Shown piece after piece: positions 1 through 7,902 of a stretch of 31,829 nucleotides of DNA. This stretch comes from TWA4 sp034086685. Lineage in GTDB: Bacteria > Bacillota > Clostridia > Lachnospirales > Lachnospiraceae. The DNA is taken from positions 1 to 31,829 of the forward strand of contig JAXDZY010000100.1 in assembly GCA_034086685.1 (NCBI GenBank). Direction: 5' to 3'. The notes beneath the pieces were generated by a model. That model saw only the letters and a program-made list of their open reading frames with translations, did not search any database and was not told where the DNA came from. Positions within the stretch are counted from its first letter, which is position 1; each line of letters starts with the position of its first letter. The translations under genes and the position numbers were made by a program.

Positions 1-25
1 CAGCAGGATTTGTGCATAAAGAAAA

Positions 26-61
26 CGACCATGCAGGAGCATTTCTACTCTTGCATGGTCG
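26..61. terminator. Strong hairpin, possible terminator at left edge
   Basis: Arms 26-39 and 48-61 pair over 14 bp with one G-T pair, around an 8-nt loop. On the plus strand the tract that follows is only mildly T-rich. On the minus strand the hairpin is followed by TTTTCTTT, so the site could stop transcription from either side. It probably ends a gene lying left of the window. A second, 4-bp hairpin before a T7 run at 134-156 is too short to call with confidence. Confidence 0.45.
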
Positions 62-157
62 CTATTCCGTTTTGGCCCACTATCTGAAGGTGTCACTCAA
101 AAATTCTCGTTTTCTGAAAATCCCTAAGTTGCACCCTCAAAAGGGCCGGTTTTTTTA

Positions 158-186
158 TTGTACAAAATCCGTTTCCGTGATAATAT
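158..186 (+). promoter_or_regulatory. Candidate promoter of the kdpD-kdpE pair
   Basis: TTGTAC (158-163) is followed after 17 bp by TAATAT (181-186), which is preceded by TGA and so makes an extended -10. The -35 match is poor (3 of 6). Between it and the start codon lie two copies of AAAATGTCT (229-237 and 245-253), with TCTGAG and CTCAGA arms that could form a small hairpin. Confidence 0.4.
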
Positions 187-283
187 TTCAGTTAGAAGAT
201 TTTCAGATAAAACAGGTTTTCTGGATAAAAATGTCTGAGGCTGAAAATGTCTCAGATATATCAGAAGACGGGAGGCGGGTACT

Positions 284-2254
284 ATGGATGAACATATTCT
301 GGTCTGCCTTTCCTCTGCTCCGTCCAATGAGAAGATTATTCGTACGGCGGCGCGGATGGCAAAGGCATTTGACTGTCAGTTTACGGCTCTTTTTGTGGAG
401 ACGCCTGATTTTCATGCCCAGACGCCTGAAAATAAACGACGTCTGCAGGAGAACAGCAGTCTGGCGGAGCACCTTGGTGCACAGATTGAGACCGTTTATG
501 GAGAGGATGTTCCGTATCAGATTTCCGAATTTGCCCGTTTGTCGGGGGTTACTTCTATTGTATTGGGAAGCAGTGTCGTGACGAGGAAGCATTTTCTGAG
601 GAAGCCGACGCTGACGGAACAGCTGATTGCCTATGCACCGGGAATCGATATCCATATCATACCGGATTACAATACAGATGTGAGCTACCGTGCGCGGAAA
701 ATCAGGACGAATCAGGGACCTGATATCCTGAAAAATGTGGTAAAAAGCGTCAGTGTATTTCTGGGTGCTACCGGTCTCAGCCTGCTTTTTTACAATCTGG
801 GCTTTACCAATGCCAATATTATCATGGTATATATTCTTGGGGTACTGCTGACTTCCGTGGTTACATCGCATCAGGTCTACAGTCTGATTTCCTCTGTGGC
901 CAGTGTATTTATTTTCAATTATCTTTTTACCACACCGCGGTTTACGCTGACCGCATACGAAACAGGGTATCCGGTCACGTTTGTGGTTATGTTTCTGACC
1001 GCATTTATTACGGGGACATTTGCCATGAGGTATAAGGAACAGGCAAGGCAGTCGGCCAAGATCGCCTATCGGACCAAGATTCTTTTTGATACGGATCAGC
1101 TGCTCTCCAAAGCAAAGAACAGGGATGAGATTCTGAATGCCGCGGCAGAGCAGATTATTAAGCTGTTGAGGCGGAGTATGGTAATTTTTGAAGTGAATAA
1201 AGGTGAGCTGGCTGGCCCGCATCTGTATGGAGATGACGCGGAAAAGAGGAGTGAAGATGCCGGCAGCAACGGAAATTATGATCTTCGGAAAGAGCTCCCT
1301 ACTGTAAAATGGGTTGTGGAGCATAATCATTCTGCCGGTGCAACCACTGATACAATGCCGGATTCCCGTTATCTGTATCTGGCGCTGCGTGTCAATGAAC
1401 GTGTTTACGGTGTTGTGGGGATTGAAGCGGAGAATAATCCGCTGGATGCATCGGATCACGGAATTCTGCTTTCGATTCTGGGTGAGTGTGCTCTGGCTCT
1501 GGAAAATGAAAAGAATGCCCGGGAGAAAGAAGCTGCGCTGGTTATGGCGGAAAATGAACAGCTTCGGGCAAATCTGCTGAGAACGATTTCTCACGATCTG
1601 AGAACGCCGCTGACCACGATTTCGGGTAATGCCAGCAATCTGCTGAGCAATGGAAGCAGCTTTGATGAGGAGACCAAGCATCAGCTGTATTCCGATATTT
1701 ATGATGACTCCATCTGGCTCATTAATCTGGTGGAGAATCTTTTGTCAGCCACACGGATTGAGGAAGGACGGATGACGCTGAATACTTCCACGGAGCTTCT
1801 CAGTGAGATTGTGGAGGAAGCGGTTCGTCACATCGGACGAAAGGCAGAGGGATATCATCTGACCGCGGTGGACAGTGAGGAATTTCTTCTGGTAAAAGCG
1901 GATGCCAGACTGGTGGTTCAGGTTATCACCAATATTGTGGACAATGCCATTAAATATACGGAACCGGGCTCTTCTATTGAAATAACAACAGTAAAAAAAG
2001 AAAATATGGCGGAGATCCGGATTGCAGATAACGGCGGCGGGATTGCTGATGAAGAAAAAAACAGGATTTTTGATAAATTTTACTGCGGTGCAAATAAAAT
2101 TGCGGATAATCGCCGCAGTCTGGGGCTGGGCCTGTATCTTTGCAGAGCAATTGTGGAGGCTCACGGAGGCACCATCTGTGTGACGGATAATGAACCCCGG
2201 GGAGCAGTTTTCTGCTTCACACTTCCGCTGGAGGAGGTTACCTTACATGAGTAA
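284..2254 (+). CDS. kdpD: KdpD-type sensor histidine kinase lacking the N-terminal KdpD domain
   Basis: Membrane sensor kinase of a two-component system, expected to phosphorylate the KdpE-like regulator encoded next. In order: a universal-stress-protein-like domain (about residues 1-125), a four-helix membrane region of the DUF4118 type (about 157-255), a GAF-like region (about 270-420), then the kinase core. The phospho-acceptor His is residue 437 in TISHDLRTPL; the ATP-binding part shows NIVDNAIKYT, DNGGGI and GLGLYL. At 656 residues it is far shorter than the roughly 900-residue classical KdpD, because the N-terminal domain with its own P-loop is missing. The start is supported by GGGAGG at 271-276. 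No kdpFABC potassium pump genes lie in the window, so potassium control is an inference from the family. The stop overlaps kdpE by 8 bp. Confidence 0.9.
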   Translation: MDEHILVCLSSAPSNEKIIRTAARMAKAFDCQFTALFVETPDFHAQTPENKRRLQENSSLAEHLGAQIETVYGEDVPYQISEFARLSGVTSIVLGSSVVTRKHFLRKPTLTEQLIAYAPGIDIHIIPDYNTDVSYRARKIRTNQGPDILKNVVKSVSVFLGATGLSLLFYNLGFTNANIIMVYILGVLLTSVVTSHQVYSLISSVASVFIFNYLFTTPRFTLTAYETGYPVTFVVMFLTAFITGTFAMRYKEQARQSAKIAYRTKILFDTDQLLSKAKNRDEILNAAAEQIIKLLRRSMVIFEVNKGELAGPHLYGDDAEKRSEDAGSNGNYDLRKELPTVKWVVEHNHSAGATTDTMPDSRYLYLALRVNERVYGVVGIEAENNPLDASDHGILLSILGECALALENEKNAREKEAALVMAENEQLRANLLRTISHDLRTPLTTISGNASNLLSNGSSFDEETKHQLYSDIYDDSIWLINLVENLLSATRIEEGRMTLNTSTELLSEIVEEAVRHIGRKAEGYHLTAVDSEEFLLVKADARLVVQVITNIVDNAIKYTEPGSSIEITTVKKENMAEIRIADNGGGIADEEKNRIFDKFYCGANKIADNRRSLGLGLYLCRAIVEAHGGTICVTDNEPRGAVFCFTLPLEEVTLHE

Positions 2255-2945
2255 AATTCTGATACTGGTGGTGGAGGATGATGCGCCTGTGCGAAATCTC
2301 ATCACGACCACATTAAAGGCGCATGACTATCGGTTTATTACAGCTGAGACCGGGGAGGGAGGTATTATGGAAACCGCTTCCCATAATCCGGATGTGATTC
2401 TGTTGGATCTGGGTCTGCCTGATATTGACGGAGTGGATGTAATTCAGAGAATCCGCAGCTGGTCCAATGTGCCGATTATTGTAATCAGCGCAAGAAGTGA
2501 GGATACGGATAAAATCGATGCACTGGATGCAGGAGCAGATGATTATCTGACAAAACCATTTTCTGTTGAGGAACTGCTGGCGAGACTTCGTGTCACTCAG
2601 AGAAGGCTGGCACTGATGCAGAACAATAATGCTCAGCAGGCGGTATTTGTAAATGGTCAGCTTAAAATTGACTATGCGGCAGGCTGTGCATACCTGGGCG
2701 GGGAAGAACTGCATCTGACTCCCATTGAATATAAGCTCCTTTGTCTTCTGGCCCGCAACACCGGTAAGGTGCTGACTCATAAGTTCATCACTCAGAGTGT
2801 ATGGGGCAGCAGCTGGGAAAATGATGTGGCGTCTCTGCGGGTATTCATGGCAACGCTGCGCAAAAAGCTGGAAAGCGCGCCTGACTCTCCCCAGTATATT
2901 CAGACACATATAGGAATCGGGTATCGAATGTTGAAAATTGAATAG
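2247..2945 (+). CDS. kdpE: KdpE-type response regulator, OmpR family
   Basis: DNA-binding response regulator of 232 residues. The N-terminal receiver domain shows the acidic pair VVEDD, the phospho-acceptor Asp in ILLDLGLPDIDG (about residue 53), ISAR and the KPF lysine. The C-terminal half is a winged helix of the OmpR/PhoB kind, including the LTPIEYKLL segment and a GIGYRM end. I chose the ATG at 2247 rather than an earlier in-frame codon inside kdpD, because GGAGG (2232-2236) sits just upstream and the receiver domain starts there. The 8-bp overlap with the kinase gene indicates translational coupling. The target genes are not visible in the window. Confidence 0.92.
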   Translation: MSKILILVVEDDAPVRNLITTTLKAHDYRFITAETGEGGIMETASHNPDVILLDLGLPDIDGVDVIQRIRSWSNVPIIVISARSEDTDKIDALDAGADDYLTKPFSVEELLARLRVTQRRLALMQNNNAQQAVFVNGQLKIDYAAGCAYLGGEELHLTPIEYKLLCLLARNTGKVLTHKFITQSVWGSSWENDVASLRVFMATLRKKLESAPDSPQYIQTHIGIGYRMLKIE

Positions 2946-2969
2946 AGAAAAAATGCTGCCGCAGGATCT

Positions 2970-3021
2970 TTAGTCAATTACAATTTACTAAAGTATAAAT
3001 AAGTAAATCGTAATTGACTAA
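2970..3021. repeat. Inverted repeat with 20-bp arms upstream of the ATPase gene
   Basis: Arms 2970-2989 and 3002-3021 are complementary at 19 of 20 positions around a 12-bp AT-rich spacer. A related, degenerate copy of the right arm (AGTAAATTCAGTAATTAA) lies at 3051-3068, just before the ribosome-binding site of the next gene. The arms are AT-rich with no T-run after them, which fits a protein-binding operator better than a terminator. A tiny non-autonomous element is an alternative. Confidence 0.6.
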
Positions 3022-3082
3022 GATAAAAGGAGGAGGTATAGTGTATTTATAGTAAATTCAGTAATTAATCGGAGGTGGAAAT

Positions 3083-4489
3083 ATGTTTATTGGCAGGGAG
3101 CGCGAACTTGCTTCATTAAACAGGATGTATGCATCGGACAGATTTGAGTTTGCAGTTATATACGGACGGCGCCGTGTGGGAAAAACAGCATTGATCAGCC
3201 GGTTTATCAGTGATAAAACAGCAGTTTATTTTATGGGTGTGGAAAGTAATGCTAAACAGAATCTGGAAAATTTCAGCAGAAGTATTATGGAATTCAGAGG
3301 GGATATGTATGCGGATACGTCTTTTCTGTCGTTTCAGTCGGCACTGGAATATGTTTTTCAGCTGGCAGAAAAAGAGCGTATCATTCTGGCAATTGATGAG
3401 TATCCTTATGTAGCCCGGTCTTCCGAAAGTCTTGCATCAACACTTCAGCTTCTGATCGATAAATACAAAGAGAATTCAAAACTGATGCTGATTCTCTGTG
3501 GATCTTCCATGTCCTATATGGAAGATCATGTACTTGCCTATAAGGCACCGCTGTATGGGAGAAGGACAGCGCAGATGAAAATACTGCCGTTTGATTTTGC
3601 GGATACCTGCCGTTATTTTAAAAACTTTTCAGATATGGACAAGGCTTTGATTTATGGAATCGTGGGCGGTACACCCCAGTATTTTCTTCAGATGGATGAT
3701 CGGTTAAGTATGGAGGAAAATATTAAGAATACATTTCTGAATCCCACATCCTCACTTTTTGAGGAGCCGGAAAATCTGCTGAAACAGGAAGTAAGGGAGC
3801 CGGCTCTGTACAATGCCATTATTACGGCTATTGCAACGGGTGCATCGCGTATGGCTGATATTTCTGCAAAAGTTGGTGAAAGTACAAGTGTCTGTACTTC
3901 GTATCTGAAAAATCTGGTGGAGCTTGGACTGGTTCGAAAAGAAACTCCCTATGGAGAAAAAGCGTCGCGCAGGTCGATTTATGTGATTGATGATAATATG
4001 TTCCGGTTCTGGTATCGGTTTGTTCCTGCCAACAGTTCAATTATTGCCAGGGGAGCGGCTGATCTGGCGTATAAGCGGATTGAACCGCTGCTGTCCGATT
4101 ATATGGGCAGAATCTTTGAACAGATATGTACACAATATCTGTGGAAATTGCTGCTGGATGGGAAATCTCCCGTGGAATTTTCTGAACTGGGCCGCTGGTG
4201 GGGAACTGACCCGTCCACCCGCAGCCAGACTGAGATCGATATTATGGGAGAGCAGGATAAAAATACTGCGTTATTTGGTGAATGTAAGTGGACAAATGAA
4301 AAGGTTGATCTGGGAGTTCTGGAAACTTTGAAGAAACGAAGCGGGTTGTTTCATCACCGCAATGTTTCTCTTTATCTGTTTTCCAGAACAGGGTTTACCA
4401 GCGGCTGCATTGATGCGGCAAATGAGGCCGGTAATGTCAGGCTGATAACCTACCATGATGTCCTGAACTATATGATTTCCTGCGAATAA
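3083..4489 (+). CDS. ATP-binding protein of the DUF234 / archaeal-type ATPase family
   Basis: Predicted cytoplasmic P-loop ATPase of 468 residues. The Walker A motif is GRRRVGKT (residues 28-35) and the Walker B region is IILAIDEYPY. A winged-helix-like stretch follows in the middle (about residues 250-300, SRMADISAKVGESTSVCTSY). The C-terminal part carries FGECKW, typical of the DUF234 module that resembles a nuclease fold. The family is abundant in gut Firmicutes and Bacteroidetes and its biological role is not established; I do not assign one. The start has GGAGGTGG at 3071-3078. It stands alone between two unrelated units behind a conspicuous inverted repeat, which suggests its own regulation, perhaps autoregulation through the winged helix (inference). 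Confidence 0.85.
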   Translation: MFIGRERELASLNRMYASDRFEFAVIYGRRRVGKTALISRFISDKTAVYFMGVESNAKQNLENFSRSIMEFRGDMYADTSFLSFQSALEYVFQLAEKERIILAIDEYPYVARSSESLASTLQLLIDKYKENSKLMLILCGSSMSYMEDHVLAYKAPLYGRRTAQMKILPFDFADTCRYFKNFSDMDKALIYGIVGGTPQYFLQMDDRLSMEENIKNTFLNPTSSLFEEPENLLKQEVREPALYNAIITAIATGASRMADISAKVGESTSVCTSYLKNLVELGLVRKETPYGEKASRRSIYVIDDNMFRFWYRFVPANSSIIARGAADLAYKRIEPLLSDYMGRIFEQICTQYLWKLLLDGKSPVEFSELGRWWGTDPSTRSQTEIDIMGEQDKNTALFGECKWTNEKVDLGVLETLKKRSGLFHHRNVSLYLFSRTGFTSGCIDAANEAGNVRLITYHDVLNYMISCE

Positions 4490-4525
4490 AAATGCATAAA
4501 AATCGTATAAAAATCTTATACTGTA

Positions 4526-4554
4526 TTGACAATCCGGTTCCTGAGTGATAGTCT
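4526..4554 (+). promoter_or_regulatory. Candidate promoter of the amino-acid importer
   Basis: A perfect TTGACA (4526-4531) is followed after 17 bp by TAGTCT (4549-4554). TGA directly before the -10 gives an extended -10, which may compensate for the weak hexamer. It would give a 5' leader of about 150 nt. Confidence 0.55.
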
Positions 4555-4567
4555 TTCCTTATCTGAT

Positions 4568-4673
4568 TTGCAGCCTCTGTTACAGTGCGGTTTGAAAGCG
4601 CGGCGTTTGTTTCAGAGGCTGCAATTAGTTTACAGGTTCAGAATCGTGCGATGTTTTCAGACATGGTTCTGAA
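4568..4673 (+). other. Two hairpins in the leader of the amino-acid importer
   Basis: A 12-bp perfect inverted repeat (4568-4579 with 4613-4624) is followed by a 7-bp one (TTCAGAA 4637-4643 with TTCTGAA 4667-4673). Neither is followed by a T-run, so they are not ordinary terminators. I looked for T-box signatures and found none. They may affect mRNA stability or control access to the ribosome-binding site. Confidence 0.45.
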
Positions 4674-4711
4674 TGAAGCAGGATTATTATGATGGAGAGA
4701 AGGAGAACGAC

Positions 4712-6250
4712 ATGAAGCGAATGAATGGATATCCGGCCGGAAAAAATACTGCCGGAAAGCGTTTCCTGGCGCTGTTTGTTCTGATGACCATGCTTCTGAT
4801 GATTGCACTTTCGGGATGCGGAAAGACGGTGGAAGCGTCGTACGTAAAAAGCGTGGATGATCTGGAACAGGCCAAAATCGGCGTACAGCTGGGTACGACA
4901 GGTGATATTTACGCGTCGGATTATGAAGAAACAGGTGCGGAGATCGTAAGATTCAGTAAAGGAACAGATGCGGTTCAGGCATTGAAGCAGGGAAAGCTTG
5001 ATTGTGTGATTCTGGACGAGCAGCCCGCAAAGGCATATATTGCAAACAGTGCAAGTCTTTCTATTCTGGAGGAAGAATTTGCAGTGGAGGATTATGCCAT
5101 CTGTATTTCCAAAGAGAATACGGAGCTGAAGGAGAAGATTAACGGGGCACTGGCAGAGATTAAGGAAAATGGCACCATGGACAGGATCATCAGCAATTAT
5201 ATCGGTGATTCTACAAAGGGTAAATACCCTTATGAATCTCCGGAGGATGCGAATCGTTCCAATGGCGTACTGAATATGGCAACCAATGCGGAATTCAAAC
5301 CCTATGAATATGTGGAGAATAATGAGATCGTTGGTATTGATGTGGATATGGCTCAGGCCATCTGTGATATTCTCGGTATGGAATTGAAGATTACCAACAT
5401 GAAGTTTGATTCCATTATCACGGCTGTGCAGTCTGGAAAGGCTGATGTGGGTGTTGCCGGTATGACGGTTACAGAGGATCGTCTGAAGAGTATTGATTTT
5501 ACTGATTCCTATACAACTGCTACGCAGGTAATTATCGTACGCAACGGCAGCAGCGATGCCCTTGCTGATATGAAGGCGAAGTTTTACAATAACTTTGTTA
5601 AGGATAACAGATGGCAGTATCTGACATATGGTCTCGGAACGACTTTGCTGATCAGTTTCTTTGCGGTTATTATCGGTATCGTGCTGGGATTCCTGATTGC
5701 TATCGGCCGCAGTACCTGCGATATGACAGGAAAGGCTAAACCTCTGAACTGGATTCTGAAAGCATATCTGACGGTCATCCGCGGTACGCCTGCCATGATT
5801 CAGCTGCTGATTATTTATTATGTTGTCTTTGCGTCGGTTGATATTAATCCGATTCTTGTGGCTTCCGTAGCTTTTGGTCTGAACTCGGCTGCTTATATTG
5901 CTGAGATTGTCCGCGGCGGTATCATGTCCATCGATGTGGGTCAGTTTGAAGCAGGACGCAGTCTGGGCTTTAATTATACACAGACCATGCGGTATTTTAT
6001 CATGCCCCAGGCTTTCAAAAATGTTCTGCCTGCTCTGGGCAATGAATTCATCGTACTGCTGAAAGAGACTTCCATTTCCGGTTACATAGGTATCAGGGAT
6101 CTGACGCATGGAGGCGATATTATCCGAAGCAATACCTATGATGCTTTCCTGCCTCTGATTGCAGTTGCGATCATTTATCTGATCATTGTGGTTGGTCTGT
6201 CATCGCTGGTTAGCAGACTGGAGCAGAAGCTGAAAACAGATGGAAGATAA
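4712..6250 (+). CDS. Amino-acid ABC importer: substrate-binding domain fused to permease, binding lobes permuted
   Basis: A 512-residue lipoprotein-permease fusion of the polar amino-acid uptake family. The signal ends in a LSGC lipobox with Cys36. Residues about 45-165 match lobe 2 of family 3 binding proteins (KIGVQLGTTGD, the VQALKQGKLD region, ALAEIKENGTMDRI). Residues about 185-278 match lobe 1 (TNAEFKPYEYVENNEIVGID, AGMTVTEDRLKSIDFTDSY). This is the reverse of the usual order, lobe 1 then lobe 2. Residues about 300-508 form a HisM/GlnP-type permease with the EAGRSLGFNYTQTMRYFIMPQ coupling loop. The start at 4712 is chosen for AGGAG at 4701-4705; an upstream ATG at 4673 lacks a site. The ATPase gene follows after 12 bp, completing a transporter. 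The amino acid carried cannot be told from sequence. Confidence 0.88.
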   Translation: MKRMNGYPAGKNTAGKRFLALFVLMTMLLMIALSGCGKTVEASYVKSVDDLEQAKIGVQLGTTGDIYASDYEETGAEIVRFSKGTDAVQALKQGKLDCVILDEQPAKAYIANSASLSILEEEFAVEDYAICISKENTELKEKINGALAEIKENGTMDRIISNYIGDSTKGKYPYESPEDANRSNGVLNMATNAEFKPYEYVENNEIVGIDVDMAQAICDILGMELKITNMKFDSIITAVQSGKADVGVAGMTVTEDRLKSIDFTDSYTTATQVIIVRNGSSDALADMKAKFYNNFVKDNRWQYLTYGLGTTLLISFFAVIIGIVLGFLIAIGRSTCDMTGKAKPLNWILKAYLTVIRGTPAMIQLLIIYYVVFASVDINPILVASVAFGLNSAAYIAEIVRGGIMSIDVGQFEAGRSLGFNYTQTMRYFIMPQAFKNVLPALGNEFIVLLKETSISGYIGIRDLTHGGDIIRSNTYDAFLPLIAVAIIYLIIVVGLSSLVSRLEQKLKTDGR

Positions 6251-6262
6251 GGAGGCGCTGAA

Positions 6263-7009
6263 ATGGAAAAAAATAATTCTGAAGTTATGATTCGTGTGGA
6301 AGGGCTCGCAAAGTCATTCGGCGATCTGAAAGTACTGAGTGGTATTGATACAGAGATTTGCAGAGGGGAAGTTCTGGTTCTGCTGGGACCTTCCGGCTGT
6401 GGTAAATCTACGTTTCTGCGCTGTCTGAACCTTCTGGAGGAACCTACGGGAGGAAAGATTTATCTGGATGATGTGGAACTGACTGATCCGAAGACGGATA
6501 TTAATAAACAGAGGCAGAAGATGATGATGGTTTTCCAGCATTTTAATCTGTTTCCGCATAAAACGATTCTGGAAAATCTGACCATCGGGCCTGTCAAGCT
6601 GCTGAAGATGAGCCAGCAGGAAGCGGATGCGAAAGCCATGGAGCTGCTGACGCGTGTGGGTCTGCAGGATAAAGCTCAGGGATATCCGTCCCAGCTTTCC
6701 GGCGGACAGAAACAGCGTGTGGCAATCTGTCGGGCGCTTGCCATGAATCCTGAGGTGATTCTGTTTGACGAACCCACGTCTGCTCTTGATCCTGAGATGG
6801 TAGGAGAAGTTCTGGATGTTATGAAAGAGCTGGCCCACAGCGGTATTACCATGATCTGTGTCACTCATGAGATGGGGTTTGCAAAAGAAGTAGCCAGCCG
6901 CATCATGTTCCTGGATAACGGTGTCATTGCAGAGGAGGGTACGCCGGAGGAAGTATTCGGCAATCCGAAAAATCCCCGTCTGAGAGACTTCTTATCAAAG
7001 GTGCTGTAA
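6263..7009 (+). CDS. Polar amino-acid ABC transporter ATPase (GlnQ/HisP type)
   Basis: Cytoplasmic ATPase subunit of 248 residues that should energise the fused binding-permease protein encoded 12 bp upstream. Walker A is GPSGCGKST (residues 42-50), the Q-loop lies in MMVFQHFNLFPH, the signature is LSGGQKQR (about 146-153), Walker B is VILFDEPTSALDPE and the switch His is in THEMGFA. Length and the ERxxxxL-like arrangement are those of the GlnQ family. The ribosome-binding site is GGAGG just upstream. With the gene before it, this is a two-gene importer operon: two copies of each polypeptide would make the full complex. Confidence 0.93.
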   Translation: MEKNNSEVMIRVEGLAKSFGDLKVLSGIDTEICRGEVLVLLGPSGCGKSTFLRCLNLLEEPTGGKIYLDDVELTDPKTDINKQRQKMMMVFQHFNLFPHKTILENLTIGPVKLLKMSQQEADAKAMELLTRVGLQDKAQGYPSQLSGGQKQRVAICRALAMNPEVILFDEPTSALDPEMVGEVLDVMKELAHSGITMICVTHEMGFAKEVASRIMFLDNGVIAEEGTPEEVFGNPKNPRLRDFLSKVL

Positions 7010-7035
7010 AAGAAGTTCTTATTTCCCTCTTTTTG

Positions 7036-7044
7036 TGGTATAAT
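7036..7044 (+). promoter_or_regulatory. Extended -10 promoter of the kinase gene
   Basis: TGGTATAAT is a perfect -10 hexamer (7039-7044) with an extended TGn. The -35 region (TTCTTA, 7016-7021) is weak. It lies 60 bp before the next start codon and just after the ATPase stop. Confidence 0.5.
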
Positions 7045-7102
7045 ATCTGCAAAGAAATCAAAATGTTCAGAATATTTCTGAAATTTTCAGGGAGGTGGAA
7101 GT

Positions 7103-7732
7103 ATGACGGATCATTATGTAATTACGATCGCCCGGGGATTTGGCAGCGGTGGAAAGACCATCGGGATCAATCTGTCAGAGGAGCTGGGAATCCCCTGTTA
7201 CGAGGATCAGCTTTTGCGGATGGCGTCTGATTACAGCGGAATCAGTGAGCAGCTTTTTGCACAGGTGGATGAAAAGCTCAGAGGATCCTACATTAAAAAG
7301 AAGCTGGCGGGATTCCCCAATATCAATCGGATTGCACAGCCGGCGGACAGGAAGTTTGTATCTGATGATAACCTTTTCAGCATTCAGGCGGAGATCATCC
7401 GGCAGCTGGCCGCATCGGAGTCCTGTATTATCATTGGTAAATGCGGAAATCTGGCATTAAAGGACTGCCCTAATGCAGTCAGCGTGTTTGTGGAAGCTGA
7501 TATGGATTACTGCATACAGAATGTAAAGGAACGGCTCTGCGTAAGTGATGCTGAAGCGGAACGCCTGATTTTGAAGACAGATAAGTATCGTTCCGATTAC
7601 TACAAATATTATTCGGGCGGAAAGGAGTGGAAAGATCCGAAAGGATATGATCTCATTCTGAACAGCGGAAGAATAGGTATGGATAAGTGTGCAGAAGTCA
7701 TTAAGGATTTTGTCAGAATAAAACTTGGATAA
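7103..7732 (+). CDS. Cytidylate kinase-like family protein
   Basis: A 209-residue P-loop protein of the cytidylate-kinase-like family common in Clostridia. The P-loop is GFGSGGKT (residues 12-19) near the N-terminus, and a lid-like stretch carries basic residues (SDAEAERLILKTDKYRSDYY). The family resembles nucleoside monophosphate kinases, but many members are uncharacterised paralogues of the housekeeping Cmk. I therefore do not claim CMP as substrate. A strong GGAGGTGG site precedes the ATG. It has its own extended -10 promoter and a terminator directly after, so it is probably monocistronic. Confidence 0.82.
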   Translation: MTDHYVITIARGFGSGGKTIGINLSEELGIPCYEDQLLRMASDYSGISEQLFAQVDEKLRGSYIKKKLAGFPNINRIAQPADRKFVSDDNLFSIQAEIIRQLAASESCIIIGKCGNLALKDCPNAVSVFVEADMDYCIQNVKERLCVSDAEAERLILKTDKYRSDYYKYYSGGKEWKDPKGYDLILNSGRIGMDKCAEVIKDFVRIKLG

Positions 7733-7757
7733 AATATAATATTTTCGGATATGCTAA

Positions 7758-7792
7758 GGTGGAAATCCTGTTTCGGGATTTCCGCCTTTTTT
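7758..7792 (+). terminator. Rho-independent terminator after the kinase gene
   Basis: An 11-bp stem (7758-7768 with 7776-7786, one G-T pair) around a 7-nt loop is followed by six T residues. It sits 25 bp after the stop codon. Confidence 0.92.
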
Positions 7793-7902
7793 GGTTGTCC
7801 GGTGTTTTACGGCTGCAGAATCTGCAGAGACCGGATAATGACTGGATGATCGGCGCGGTGCTGCGCACAGGTGAATAATATTAACCAGAAGGGAGTATCT
7901 AT

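Noticed and set aside
134..156. Terminator just before kdpD
   Set aside because: The stem is only 4 bp, although a T7 run follows. Too weak to call without expression data.
203..1681. 492-residue open frame on the minus strand opposite the sensor kinase
   Set aside because: The plus strand encodes a clear KdpD-type kinase with all motifs; the minus frame has no domain, no ribosome-binding site and a His/Gln/Arg-rich composition typical of antisense frames.
4555..4711. T-box leader for the amino-acid importer
   Set aside because: No T-box sequence, no specifier-loop layout and no terminator with a T-run.
4625..6109. 494-residue minus-strand frame opposite the fused transporter
   Set aside because: No recognisable domain; low-quality composition compared with the transporter on the other strand.
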